From Terrabacter sp. Root85 (lineage in GTDB: Bacteria > Actinomycetota > Actinomycetes > Actinomycetales > Dermatophilaceae), in contig NZ_LMIW01000013.1 of the NCBI RefSeq assembly GCF_001429185.1, positions 1 through 61,404 of the forward strand: DNA of 61,404 bases. Reading direction: 5' to 3'. This document shows positions 42,312 to 50,861 of the stretch, piece after piece. The notes under the pieces are model-generated. The model ran no database searches. It was not told the origin of the DNA and was given only the letters and a program-made list of their open reading frames with translations. The position numbers and the translations under genes are program-made. Each line of letters opens with the position of its first letter. Position 1 is the first letter of the stretch.

Positions 42312-43100
42312 CTACCAGGCGGTCCAGCCACCGTCGACGGCGACGACCTGACCGGTGACGTAGGCGGACGCGTCCGAGGCGAGCCACGTGACGACGCCGC
42401 GGAAGTCGTCCTCGGTGCCCATCCGGCCCAGCGGCGTGAGCTGCTCGTAGCGCTCGACGAACGACTCGTCCTGGCCGCGCGCGATGCCCCCGGGGGCGAA
42501 GGCGTTGACCCGCACGTCGGGCGCGAGCACCGTCGAGAGGTAGCGCGTCAGCTGGGCGATGCCTCCCTTGCTCGCCGCGTAGGCCGCGGGGTTGCCCATC
42601 CGGGTGCCCTCGTAGAGACCCATGTTGGGCCCGACGAGACCGTAGATGCTCGACACGTTGACGACGCTCCCGTGACCTGAGGCGGCAAGGAGGGGCGCGA
42701 GCTGCCGGGTCAGCGAGAAGGGTGCCGTGAGGTTGAGGGCCAGCGCCATCGCGAAGGCGTCGTCGGTCTGCTCCTCGAAGGGAACGGCATACCCGGGGAC
42801 TCCGGAGGTGCCGGTGAACGCGGCGTTGTTGACGAGGACGTCGCAGGCGCCGAGTCCACGGACGACGTCGACGACGCGCGAGATCCCTTGCGGGTCAAGA
42901 AGGTCGGCGCCGACGGGGACATGGTCGCTGCCGGGGAGCGCAGCGGCGGCTGCCGCGCAGCTCTCCTCGTCGAGGTCGACGACGACGACGCGGGCACCCG
43001 CCCTCGCCAGGGCGTCGGCGAGCACGCGGCCGAGCGGTCCGGCGCCCCCGGTCACGACGGCCGTGCGTCCGGTGAGCGCCGTCGTGGGCGTGGTCGTCAT
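42312..43100 (-). CDS. ptmA: Short-chain dehydrogenase (PtmA-like)
   Basis: A 262-residue SDR: NAD(P) motif TGGAGPLGR (17-25), NNAA, active Ser150/151 in NVSSIYG and the Tyr174-x3-Lys178 pair, ending VTGQVVAVDGGWT. It is the last gene of the PtmF-PtmB-PtmA run and overlaps the CMP-sugar synthetase by 4 bp, the same order as Cj1330-Cj1332 of Campylobacter jejuni. There PtmA belongs to the legionaminic acid pathway, with a proposed but not firmly defined early step. The assignment rests on gene order plus family. Confidence 0.85.
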   Translation of the reverse strand: MTTTPTTALTGRTAVVTGGAGPLGRVLADALARAGARVVVVDLDEESCAAAAAALPGSDHVPVGADLLDPQGISRVVDVVRGLGACDVLVNNAAFTGTSGVPGYAVPFEEQTDDAFAMALALNLTAPFSLTRQLAPLLAASGHGSVVNVSSIYGLVGPNMGLYEGTRMGNPAAYAASKGGIAQLTRYLSTVLAPDVRVNAFAPGGIARGQDESFVERYEQLTPLGRMGTEDDFRGVVTWLASDASAYVTGQVVAVDGGWTAW

Positions 43101-43882
43101 CGTGGGTCCTCCGTCTGGGCGATCGGGGCGGCGACGTCGAGCCACGGCAGCGTGATGAGCCCGGCGCCGATGAGGGCCTCGATGAGCCGGAACTCGTACT
43201 CGTCGTCGATGGAGAAGGCCTGGGCCTCGGGGATCTCGAGCCCTTCGTGGGTGCCCTCGTCGAACCACGAGCTCTCGAGGCGGCGCACGAAGTCGGCCCG
43301 CCAGAGGTAGAAGTTGCCGTTGATCCGCAGGAACCTGCCGACGTCCTGCCGTCGGGTGACGCCCGTGCCCGCCTCGAAGTAGCGGGAGAGCGCGCCGTCG
43401 CGGGACCCGTCGGGGCGCACGCCCACCCACACCGGGTTGAAGGTGGGTTCGGAGACGCTGATGACGCCGTCGAGGGCGGGCGTCGTGGCGAGGCGTCGGA
43501 CGGCCTCGGCCAGCTGGGACGGCACCCGGGAGGGACTCGTCGGGTCGAGGAGGAGCACCGCGTCGTAGGAGCCGCCCTCGTCGCTCTCGACCCACTCGAG
43601 GGCATGACGCACGACCGGAGCCATGGGGGTGTCGTCGGCCGCGAGCTCGGCCGGGCGCAGGAACGGGGCTTCTCCACCGTGGGCGCGCACGACCTCGGCG
43701 ATCTCGGCCGAGTCGGTCGTCACGACGCAGCGGGTGACCTCCGGCGTCATCGCCGCAGCACGGATGCTGTGGGCGATGAGGGGCAGGCCCCACATCGGAC
43801 GGATGTTCTTGCCGGGCAGGCCTTTCGAGCCGCCACGTGCCGGGATGACCGCGAGGACGCGGGGCGGGGTGTGGTCGGTCAC
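43097..43882 (-). CDS. legF: CMP-nonulosonate cytidylyltransferase (LegF/PtmB-like)
   Basis: A 261-residue CMP-sialic-acid-synthetase-type enzyme. It has the CTP-binding IPARGGSKGLPGKN loop (13-26), LIAHSIRAA, and the LLLDPTSPSR motif. It activates the free nonulosonic acid with CTP to CMP-sugar, normally the last cytoplasmic step before transfer. The C-terminal half contains NGNFYLWR. The GTG start overlaps the stop of the Gfo/Idh gene (GTGA), and the stop overlaps the SDR start. Specificity for legionaminic acid is inferred from the complete pathway next to it. Confidence 0.88.
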   Translation of the reverse strand: MTDHTPPRVLAVIPARGGSKGLPGKNIRPMWGLPLIAHSIRAAAMTPEVTRCVVTTDSAEIAEVVRAHGGEAPFLRPAELAADDTPMAPVVRHALEWVESDEGGSYDAVLLLDPTSPSRVPSQLAEAVRRLATTPALDGVISVSEPTFNPVWVGVRPDGSRDGALSRYFEAGTGVTRRQDVGRFLRINGNFYLWRADFVRRLESSWFDEGTHEGLEIPEAQAFSIDDEYEFRLIEALIGAGLITLPWLDVAAPIAQTEDPR

Positions 43883-44919
43883 GAGCCGTCCTCGGTGTCG
43901 GGGTCGGGGTGGGGGCCCTGCGACGCCAAGGCCCTGGCCTCGTCGCAGAGACGGACGGCGTCGATGCCGTCGCCCAGGGTGGCCGGCGCTCCCCGGGCGA
44001 TCCGCTGAGCCGCGGGGGACCACGGCTTGAGGTCGAGGGCCGCCCGCGCCTGGGTGCCCATGACGATGTCGCGGTCCAGGTCGTGCTCGAAGACCTGCTC
44101 GCTCACCTCGCCGTCGGAGGTCGTGTGCCGAACCATCGCGCGCGTGACGTCCCACTCGAGGATGCCGTCCGAGGTGTGGATGACGACCCCGCGCGACGTC
44201 GGGCGGGTGACGTAGTCGAGCCGCGCGGTCACGGTGAAGCGGTCGCGGGTGGTCCAGAGCAGCGTGGCGGCCTGCTCGGCCTCGATGTCGAGCGGACCGC
44301 TCGTCTCGAGGAACGAGCCGACGAGGTCGGGGCGGCCGAAGAGCACGCCGGCGTAGTCGATCTCGTGGACCATGTCGCGCAGCACACCGCCCTCGTCGCC
44401 ACGGGCGGAGTAGGACTCGCGGTAGTCGCGGTCGGGCCGCCAGTCCGGCAGCCACGACTGCGAGCGCACGTGGGCCGAGGCCGGTCCGTCGATGCGGCCG
44501 ACGAGCCGGCGCAGGTGGCGGAAGGCCTCGTGCGCCCGGAGCGGCGCGGCGACCCAGATGTCCTGGGCTCGCGGGTGGGCGCGGAGCACGGCCGCGTCGC
44601 GGGCCGACCCGGCGACGGGCTTCTCGACGAGGACCGACGCCGCACCGGCGTCGAGTGCCAGGACGGTGTCACTGACGTGCCGGGCGGTGTCGGTCGCGAC
44701 GACGACGAGCGCGCCCGGCAGGGCGCCCGGGCCCGTCGCGTCGTCGAGCAGGCGCGCGCCGGTGACGTCGTCGACGGCGCCCGACCCGAGCCCGCGGTCG
44801 CGGACCGGCCAGAGCGCGACGTCGGCGCCCTCCTGCCGGAAGACCCGCGCGTGCCGCTGCCCGATGGAGCCGGAGCCGCGCACGACCACGGGCATCGACG
44901 ACGGAGACGGGCTGGGCAC
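43879..44919 (-). CDS. ptmF: Gfo/Idh/MocA-family oxidoreductase (PtmF-like)
   Basis: A 346-residue protein with an N-terminal NAD(P) domain (GSGSIGQRHARVF, 15-27; VEKPVAGS) and a C-terminal alpha/beta domain with DMVHEIDYAGVLFG. It matches the family and position of Campylobacter PtmF in the legionaminic acid locus. The exact reaction is unknown; an early step supplying amino sugar phosphate has been proposed there. It is the first gene of the minus-strand operon, with GTG 6 nt after TAGCCT, and is divergent from the flippase gene. Confidence 0.82.
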   Translation of the reverse strand: MPSPSPSSMPVVVRGSGSIGQRHARVFRQEGADVALWPVRDRGLGSGAVDDVTGARLLDDATGPGALPGALVVVATDTARHVSDTVLALDAGAASVLVEKPVAGSARDAAVLRAHPRAQDIWVAAPLRAHEAFRHLRRLVGRIDGPASAHVRSQSWLPDWRPDRDYRESYSARGDEGGVLRDMVHEIDYAGVLFGRPDLVGSFLETSGPLDIEAEQAATLLWTTRDRFTVTARLDYVTRPTSRGVVIHTSDGILEWDVTRAMVRHTTSDGEVSEQVFEHDLDRDIVMGTQARAALDLKPWSPAAQRIARGAPATLGDGIDAVRLCDEARALASQGPHPDPDTEDGS

Positions 44920-44925
44920 ACCTGC

Positions 44926-44931
44926 AGGCTA
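44926..44931 (-). promoter_or_regulatory. -10 box of ptmF-legF-ptmA operon (TAGCCT)
   Basis: TAGCCT lies 6 nt before the GTG at 44919. It is about 75 bp from the -10 of the divergent flippase operon. Confidence 0.6.
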
Positions 44932-45006
44932 GAGGACGGCGCCGCGCACCGCTCAGGTCGCCGGGCACGACGCGGGTGGCTGAGCGGTGGGCCGGCCCCG
45001 CACCGG

Positions 45007-45012
45007 TACCTT
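45007..45012 (+). promoter_or_regulatory. -10 box of flippase gene (TACCTT)
   Basis: TACCTT lies 7 nt before the GTG at 45020; leaderless pattern. The 100-bp gap is the divergent control region of the whole nonulosonic acid locus. Confidence 0.55.
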
Positions 45013-45019
45013 CGAGCCT

Positions 45020-46456
45020 GTGACGAGCACGCCCGAAGGCACCGCGCCCACCGCCGCCCCCGCGAGCGGCTCGCTCGGAGCGCACTCGGTGGTCTACCTC
45101 GTCGGCACGGCGCTGCAGGGCCTCGGCGTGCTCCTCGTCCTGCCCTTCGCCACCCGGGTGCTCGGCGCCGTCGAGTTCGGTCGCGTCGCAACAGGTCTCG
45201 TCGTCGTGCAGATGGTCGGCACCATCGCCGCCGCCGGACTGCCGCAGGTCGTGCTCCGCGAGCACCACCGCGGTGCCGAGGGCCCACGGGTCGCGCGGGC
45301 CCTGGCCGGGACGATGGTGCTGCTGGCCCTCGGGCTCGGTGTCGTCGGCCTCGCGCTGGCACTGCTCCTCTCCGCCACCGGGCACGCGGACCTCCGACAG
45401 TGGGTGCCGCTCGTCGTCGCCGCGGTGGCACTGACGACGGTCGTGGCCGGCCAGACGCTGATGCGGGCGCGCCTCCAGCCCTGGGGCTTCCTCGCCCTCG
45501 CCGTGCTCGCCACCGTCGGGGCACAGCTCGCGGGACTCCTGGCGGCGCGGGGCGAGCCGACCGCGGGGACGTACCTCACGGCATACGTCGTCGTCGTCGT
45601 GCTGGCTGCCGTCCTCGCCCTCGTCCTCGGCCGTCCGCTGCCGCCCACGGTCGAGCGCGAGCGGGTCCGGGCGGGCATCCGCCTGGCCACGCCCCTCCTG
45701 CCGCAGGCGGCCGCGATGCTCGGCCTGCTCTCCGGGGACGTGCTGCTGGCCAGGGTGCTCGTCGGCGAGGCCGGGGCGGGCAGCTACCAGGTGGCGCTGC
45801 AGCTCGGGAACATGCCGTTCGTGCTCGCCGTCGCCCTCTTCAACGCGTGGGGGCCGCTCGTGCTCTCGCACCCCATCGACCGCCGCTGGGCGTGGACGGC
45901 CCGCACGGGCACCGCCCTGACGACCGTGGTCGCGGCGGGCGCGGCGGGGGTGGCGCTGCTCGGGCCGTGGCTCGTCGCCGTCATGGCCGACCCCGGCTTC
46001 GACCACGTCGCCATGGTCGGCGCGCTCGGGATCATCTGCACCGTGTCGGTGTCGTACATGCTCTACCAGGGCTCGTCGCTCGCCGTGCTCGACGCCGAGC
46101 GCACCGGCCGGCTCGCCTGGGCCGCGCTCATCGCGCTCGCGGTCGTCGTCCTCGTCGCGCTCTGGCTCGCGCCGCGGTCGGGCGCGACGGGTGGGGTCGT
46201 CGGCGTCGCGATCGCCAAGGCCGTGGGCTACGTCGTGCTCATGGCCCTGACGACGTGGTTCGCGCGGACCCACTCGCCGATGCGCTGGCCGCCGCGGGTG
46301 GCCGTCGTGGCGCTCGCCGGTGTCGCGCTCGCCCTCGTGGGTGCGGTGCTGCCGCTGGAGGGGCCGGCTGCGTGGGTGCGCGTCGCACTCGCCGCCCTCG
46401 TCGGGGCGGGCGCCGTGGCCGTCGCGCCGCGGATCCTGCGCGTGCTGCGCGGATAG
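45020..46456 (+). CDS. Polysaccharide flippase (Wzx/MOP superfamily)
   Basis: A 478-residue membrane protein with 12 to 14 hydrophobic segments and few charged loops. It shows MOP-superfamily features (the first helix with LVLPFATRVLGAVEFGR and the TPLLPQAAAMLGLLSGD segment opening the second half). It probably flips a lipid-linked glycan unit across the membrane. Its place at the head of the nonulosonic acid operon suggests the cargo carries that sugar. GTG at 45020 is chosen by spacing to TACCTT and because the first membrane helix follows a short Ala/Pro tail. Confidence 0.85.
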   Translation: MTSTPEGTAPTAAPASGSLGAHSVVYLVGTALQGLGVLLVLPFATRVLGAVEFGRVATGLVVVQMVGTIAAAGLPQVVLREHHRGAEGPRVARALAGTMVLLALGLGVVGLALALLLSATGHADLRQWVPLVVAAVALTTVVAGQTLMRARLQPWGFLALAVLATVGAQLAGLLAARGEPTAGTYLTAYVVVVVLAAVLALVLGRPLPPTVERERVRAGIRLATPLLPQAAAMLGLLSGDVLLARVLVGEAGAGSYQVALQLGNMPFVLAVALFNAWGPLVLSHPIDRRWAWTARTGTALTTVVAAGAAGVALLGPWLVAVMADPGFDHVAMVGALGIICTVSVSYMLYQGSSLAVLDAERTGRLAWAALIALAVVVLVALWLAPRSGATGGVVGVAIAKAVGYVVLMALTTWFARTHSPMRWPPRVAVVALAGVALALVGAVLPLEGPAAWVRVALAALVGAGAVAVAPRILRVLRG

Positions 46457-46519
46457 GATGAGGCGCTCGCCCGGCTCGCCTCGATCCGGCACGCACCGAC
46501 ACGCAGGAGAGACGCTTTC

Positions 46520-47941
46520 GTGGTGACACCGCTCGTCCACATGGGGTTGGGCTACGACGACCTCCTCGTCCCGGCCCTCGTGCACGCGGGTTTCGAGACG
46601 AAGGACCTCATCCTCGTCGTCCGCACGGACGCCAACCTCGCGTGGGTGCGCCGGCACGCGCCGCGCGCCACGACCGTCCGGCTGCCGTATGCCGCCGCGC
46701 GCAAGGCCAACGTCGTCAGTGGCCTCGCGCCCCACGCCGCCCTCAAACGGGCCTGCGCCGGGGTGGGTCTCGACCCCCTCGACCTGCTCGTGTCCGAGCG
46801 GGCGTTGCGCCGCAACCGGGTCGACACCGCGATGAACTTCCTCAACCTCGCCGCCGAGGAGCTCGAGGCGGCCATCGAGGGTCGCGGCCCCCTCCTGGCC
46901 CTCGTCGAGTTCACCGTGACGTCCGAGCTGCTCACGGCCGGCCTCGTGACCCACCACGGTGGCCTCGCGACCTGGCCGCGCGGCATACGCCTCCCGTCCG
47001 ACCGCTTCGGCCTCATCGGCGCGCCCAAGGGGATCACCCTGTGGGAGCGGCAGGTCGAGGACCCGTCGGCCCTCGCCGCCGGTCAGGCCTTCATCGACAC
47101 GTGGCGGGCCGAGCACGGCCGGCCGATGGGCTTCGCCCGCAACCTCGAGGTCGAGACCGGCCAGGAGATCTGGCGGCTCGCGAGCGACCGCATCAAGGAG
47201 TTCGCCGTCGACCGGGGTGCGAACCTCCAGCTTCCCCGGCCCTCGGACTACGCCCGGCTCCCGTGGCTCAACCCCGTCAAGGCGCGGCTCAACCTGCGCG
47301 AGTACCAGGACCGTCGCTGGGACCCGGTGCCCGAGAAGTTCGTCTTCCTGCCGCTGCAGGTGCAGCCCGAGTCGAGCGCCGACGTCATGGGCCAGGAGTG
47401 GCGCGACCAGGCCTACACCGCCCGCGTGCTCGCCGAGGCGCTCGCACCACTCGACATCGGGGTCGCCGTCAAGGAGCACGCGCACTTCATGTGGCGCCGC
47501 GACCCCGACTACTGGCCGCAGTTCGACGCGCACCCCAACATCGCCACGATCGACCCCTTCGCCGACTCGCGCGAGCTGATGAAGCAGGCGGTCTTCACCG
47601 TCACCGCCACCGGCACGGTCGGCCTCGAGGCGGGGCTCCTCGGCCTGCCCGTCGTCACGGGCGCCGAGATGCCGTGGAGCGGCCTGGGCAACGTCGCGCA
47701 GCTCGAGTCGCCCGACGACCTGACCCGGTTCGTCGCCGACCGCGGCTGGGAGTCGCTGCGGGCCGACCAGGCCTCGATCGACGAGTGGTTCGTCCACGAC
47801 TACGTGCGCAACTCGTGGGAGGGCCTCGTGCTCGACCCGCCGCGAGTGCCCGCCGTGCTCGAGCCCGACAACATCCGCAAGGTCGGCGGCGCGCTCGGCG
47901 AGGCCGCGGCCTCGCTCGGCCACCGGGGCGGACCCGCATGA
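46520..47941 (+). CDS. Surface carbohydrate biosynthesis protein, putative transferase
   Basis: A 473-residue soluble protein I cannot place with certainty. The segment PEKFVFLPLQVQPES, followed by KEHAHFMWRR and VTATGTVGLEAGLLGLPVV, resembles capsule polysaccharide (KpsS/KpsC-like) and other GT-B proteins of surface glycan loci, in which the Gly-rich and Glu-containing C-terminal part binds the nucleotide sugar. The position between the flippase and the CMP-sugar genes makes it the best candidate for the nonulosonic acid transferase. The GTG has AGGAGA upstream. It overlaps the acetyltransferase gene by 4 bp. Confidence 0.7.
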   Translation: MVTPLVHMGLGYDDLLVPALVHAGFETKDLILVVRTDANLAWVRRHAPRATTVRLPYAAARKANVVSGLAPHAALKRACAGVGLDPLDLLVSERALRRNRVDTAMNFLNLAAEELEAAIEGRGPLLALVEFTVTSELLTAGLVTHHGGLATWPRGIRLPSDRFGLIGAPKGITLWERQVEDPSALAAGQAFIDTWRAEHGRPMGFARNLEVETGQEIWRLASDRIKEFAVDRGANLQLPRPSDYARLPWLNPVKARLNLREYQDRRWDPVPEKFVFLPLQVQPESSADVMGQEWRDQAYTARVLAEALAPLDIGVAVKEHAHFMWRRDPDYWPQFDAHPNIATIDPFADSRELMKQAVFTVTATGTVGLEAGLLGLPVVTGAEMPWSGLGNVAQLESPDDLTRFVADRGWESLRADQASIDEWFVHDYVRNSWEGLVLDPPRVPAVLEPDNIRKVGGALGEAAASLGHRGGPA

Positions 47942-48582
47942 CGGGCGACGGCACCGGCTGGGTCGTCCTCGGCGCCGGCGGCCACGCGCGCTCGGTCGTC
48001 GACGTCCTCGAGCGCGCCGGTCACGCCGTCGTCGCGGTCTCGGGCGCCGTCCCGGCAGGCGCGTCCTGGCACGTCGACGTGCTCGTCGACGACCGTCAGG
48101 CCTTCGAGCTCCTCGCGGCGCAGGGACTCCACGCGGTCGTCGCCATCGGTGTCAACCGGGCTCGCGCGCGGCTCGTGCGAGAGCTCGTGGCACGCGGGAT
48201 CTCGGTCCCGCCCGTCGTCGCCGCGACCGCGACGGTCTCTCCCCGCAGCGTCCTCGGGGCCGGTTGCGTCGTGCTCGAGCACGCGCACGTCGGACCCTCG
48301 AGCACCCTCGGTGAGGCAGTGGTCGTCAACACCGCGGCGGTCGTCGAGCACGACTGCACCGTCGGCGTCGGCACCCACGTCGCGCCCGGGGCGGTGCTCC
48401 TCGGTGCCGCGTCCGTGGGCGAGCTGACCCTCGTCGGCAGCGGCGCACGCGTCCTTCCCGGCGTCACGGTCGGGTCGGGCGTCACCGTCGGGGCCGGCGC
48501 CGTCGTCACCACACCCGTCGCGGACGGCGAGACCGTCGTCGGCGTCCCCGCAGCCACGCGCCCCACCGGAGGCACCGCATGA
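47938..48582 (+). CDS. legH: NeuD/PglD-type sugar acetyltransferase (LegH candidate)
   Basis: A 214-residue trimeric acetyltransferase: N-terminal Rossmann part with LGAGGHARSVVDVL (11-24), then a left-handed beta-helix built from hexapeptide repeats (about 95-200), with His138 in VVEHDC as predicted base. PglD/NeuD family members N- or O-acetylate amino sugars or sialic acids. Between the transferase-like and LegI genes (4-bp overlaps on both sides), the best fit is N-acetylation of the 4-amino sugar made by LegC. O-acetylation of the final acid is the alternative. Confidence 0.8.
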   Translation: MTGDGTGWVVLGAGGHARSVVDVLERAGHAVVAVSGAVPAGASWHVDVLVDDRQAFELLAAQGLHAVVAIGVNRARARLVRELVARGISVPPVVAATATVSPRSVLGAGCVVLEHAHVGPSSTLGEAVVVNTAAVVEHDCTVGVGTHVAPGAVLLGAASVGELTLVGSGARVLPGVTVGSGVTVGAGAVVTTPVADGETVVGVPAATRPTGGTA

Positions 48583-49637
48583 GCGACCACCTGAACGCCG
48601 TCCACCCGGTCGCGATCGGCGATGTCGAGGTCCCGACCCCCGGTGACGTCTACGTCATCGCCGAGGCCGGGGTGAACCACAACGGCGACATCGAGCTGGC
48701 CCACCGCCTCGTCGACATCGCGGTCGCGTCCGGCGCGGATGCGGTGAAGTTCCAGACGTTCTCACCCGACAAGCTCGTCTCGTCTGCGGCCGCGACGACG
48801 CCCTACCAGCGTGACCGCGGGGGTAGCGCCGACCAGCGCAGCCTGCTCGAGGCCCTGACCCTGCCCAAGGAGGCGTGGGTCGAGCTGCGCGACCACGCGA
48901 CCGAGGCGGGGACGACCTTCCTGTCGACGCCCTTCGACCTCGACAGCGCCGAGATGCTCGTCGATCTCGGGCTGCCCGCGCTCAAGGTCAGCTCTGGAGA
49001 GCTGACGAACCTGCCCTACCTGCGTGAGATGTCCCGACTCGGGGTCGTCCTGCTCGTCTCGACGGGCATGGGCACCCAGGACGAGGTCGAGGCGGCCGTC
49101 GAGGCCTGCGCCGACGCGCCGGGCCTCGTCCTCTTCCACTGCGTGTCGGCCTACCCGGCACCGGTGGAGGAGTGCAACCTGCGGGTCATCCCGCGCCTGA
49201 CCGAGCTGCACGGCATACCCGTGGGGTGGTCCGACCACACGCCCGGGCTGACGACGGCGCTCGGCGCCGTGGCGCTCGGGGCGCCGATCCTCGAGAAGCA
49301 CTTCACGAGCGACCGCACCCTCCCCGGCCCCGACCACCTCGCCAGCCTCGAGCCGGACGCGCTCACCGACTACGTCGCGACGACGAAGCAGCTCGCGCTG
49401 GCGCTCGGCGACGGCGTCAAGGTGCGCATGCCGTCGGAGGAGGAGAACGCCGTCCTCGTCCGGCGGTCGTGGCACGCGGCGCACGCGATACCGGCCGGCA
49501 CGGAGCTCGCGGGCACCGACCTGCACCTGCTGCGCCCCGAGGGCGGCGTCAGCCCCGCCGTCGACATCCGCGGACGCGTCCTGGCCCGCGCGGTCGAGGC
49601 CGGAGCCCCGGTCACCGACGCCGACCTCGTCGGCTGA
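48579..49637 (+). CDS. legI: N-acetylneuraminate/legionaminate synthase (NeuB family)
   Basis: A 352-residue NeuB-type enzyme that condenses phosphoenolpyruvate with a 6-carbon amino sugar to a nine-carbon acid. The TIM barrel opens with IAEAGVNHNGD and contains AVKFQTF, LKVSSGELTNLPYL, FHCVSAYPAP and the GWSDHTPG loop; EKHFTSDR and the C-terminal SAF (antifreeze-like) domain follow from about residue 290. Overlaps the acetyltransferase stop by 4 bp. The epimerase, dehydratase and aminotransferase genes that follow favour legionaminate over sialate. Confidence 0.9.
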   Translation: MSDHLNAVHPVAIGDVEVPTPGDVYVIAEAGVNHNGDIELAHRLVDIAVASGADAVKFQTFSPDKLVSSAAATTPYQRDRGGSADQRSLLEALTLPKEAWVELRDHATEAGTTFLSTPFDLDSAEMLVDLGLPALKVSSGELTNLPYLREMSRLGVVLLVSTGMGTQDEVEAAVEACADAPGLVLFHCVSAYPAPVEECNLRVIPRLTELHGIPVGWSDHTPGLTTALGAVALGAPILEKHFTSDRTLPGPDHLASLEPDALTDYVATTKQLALALGDGVKVRMPSEEENAVLVRRSWHAAHAIPAGTELAGTDLHLLRPEGGVSPAVDIRGRVLARAVEAGAPVTDADLVG

Positions 49638-49640
49638 CCC

Positions 49641-50861
49641 GTGGCCCCCACGCACACGGTCGCCGTCTTCGTCGGGACCCGCGCCGACCTCGGACCGCTG
49701 TCGCCGGTGCTCGAGGCCCTGCAGTCGGCGAACGACGTGACCCTGCGCGTCCTGACCGGGGTGATGTATGCCGCCGACGACCTCGTCGCGGCCCTGCCCT
49801 CGAGCGTCACGGCGGACGAGTGGCGCGGGGCCGTCGTGCCGCTCGCCGAGCCGATGACGGCCGTGACGGTGGACGCCCAGCTCGAGCAGGGTGCGCTGCT
49901 GGCGCGCGCCTGCGGACGGGCGCTCCGGGACGAGCACGTCGACGTCCTCGTCGTGCTCGGTGACCGCTGGGAGCTGCTCTACGTCGTGCCTCCCGCCGTC
50001 CTGCTCGGGGTGCCGGTCGTGCACCTGCACGGGGGAGAGGTGACCGAGGGGGCGCTCGACGAACGGGTCCGCCACGCCGTCACCAAGCTCGCCGACCAGC
50101 ACTGCGTCGCATCCGAGGACGCCGCGGCGCGGGTGCGCCAGCTCGGCGAGCCGGCCGACCGCGTCCACGTGACCGGCGCGCCCGGCCTCGACCGGCTCGC
50201 GACCGCGTCGCCGATCGCGGACGCCGACCTCGGCGAGCTGCTCGGCACGACCGTCGAGCGACCGCTCGGCCTCTTCACCTACCACCCGCCGACCGCCCAG
50301 CCCGATGCCCCGGTCGGGCAGTGGGCGCGCGAGGCCGCCGAGGCTGCGCTCGCCGCGTGCGGCACCGTCGTCGCCACCCACCCGGGCATGGACGAGGGGC
50401 GCGACGAGATCCTCTCGGCGCTGACCGGCCTCGCGGCACGCGAGCCCCGCCTCCGGCTCGTCGCCGCCCTCGGCCGTGACTACCCGCGCGTCCTCGCGGC
50501 CGCCGACGTCGTCGTCGGCAACTCGAGCTCGGGCGTCATCGAGGCCGCGACCCTGCACGTGCCGGCCGTCGACATCGGCGAGCGTCAGCGCGGTCGGCTG
50601 CGGGGCGACAACGTCGTCCACGCGGCCGAGGGCCGGGAGGCCGTCGAGGCCGCGCTGCGCACCGCCCTCAGCCTCCGCTGGCGGGAGCACTCGGCGCACG
50701 TCGCCAACCCCTACGGCACGGGTACGGCCAGCGCCGCCATCCTCGATATCGTTCGGACAGCGGCGCTCGCCCCACGGGCCAAGCACTTCGTGGACCTGCA
50801 CCCGGCACGGGTGGTGGGCCGGCAACGGGCGCGCCGCACGAACGAGGAGGAAGAGGAGTGA
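49641..50861 (+). CDS. legG: Hydrolysing nucleotide-sugar 2-epimerase (NeuC/LegG family)
   Basis: A 406-residue GT-B-fold enzyme of the hydrolysing UDP-GlcNAc 2-epimerase family. It has VGTRADLGPLSPV at the start, VLGDRWELL, HLHGGEVTEGALDE, and the nucleotide-binding GNSSSGVIEA motif. In the legionaminic route it removes the nucleotide and inverts C2 of the diamino sugar. That it belongs to the NeuC family, and not PseG, is one reason to call the product legionaminic and not pseudaminic acid. GTG start 3 bp after legI; the stop overlaps the next start. The C-terminus ends in a run of Glu. Confidence 0.9.
   Translation: MAPTHTVAVFVGTRADLGPLSPVLEALQSANDVTLRVLTGVMYAADDLVAALPSSVTADEWRGAVVPLAEPMTAVTVDAQLEQGALLARACGRALRDEHVDVLVVLGDRWELLYVVPPAVLLGVPVVHLHGGEVTEGALDERVRHAVTKLADQHCVASEDAAARVRQLGEPADRVHVTGAPGLDRLATASPIADADLGELLGTTVERPLGLFTYHPPTAQPDAPVGQWAREAAEAALAACGTVVATHPGMDEGRDEILSALTGLAAREPRLRLVAALGRDYPRVLAAADVVVGNSSSGVIEAATLHVPAVDIGERQRGRLRGDNVVHAAEGREAVEAALRTALSLRWREHSAHVANPYGTGTASAAILDIVRTAALAPRAKHFVDLHPARVVGRQRARRTNEEEEE

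Noticed and set aside
44669-47923. A 1084-codon minus-strand open frame opposite the flippase and transferase-like genes.
   Set aside because: Composition is typical of a GC-rich shadow frame (His/Arg/Gly/Asp), and the plus-strand genes have membrane helices, motifs and 4-bp coupling.
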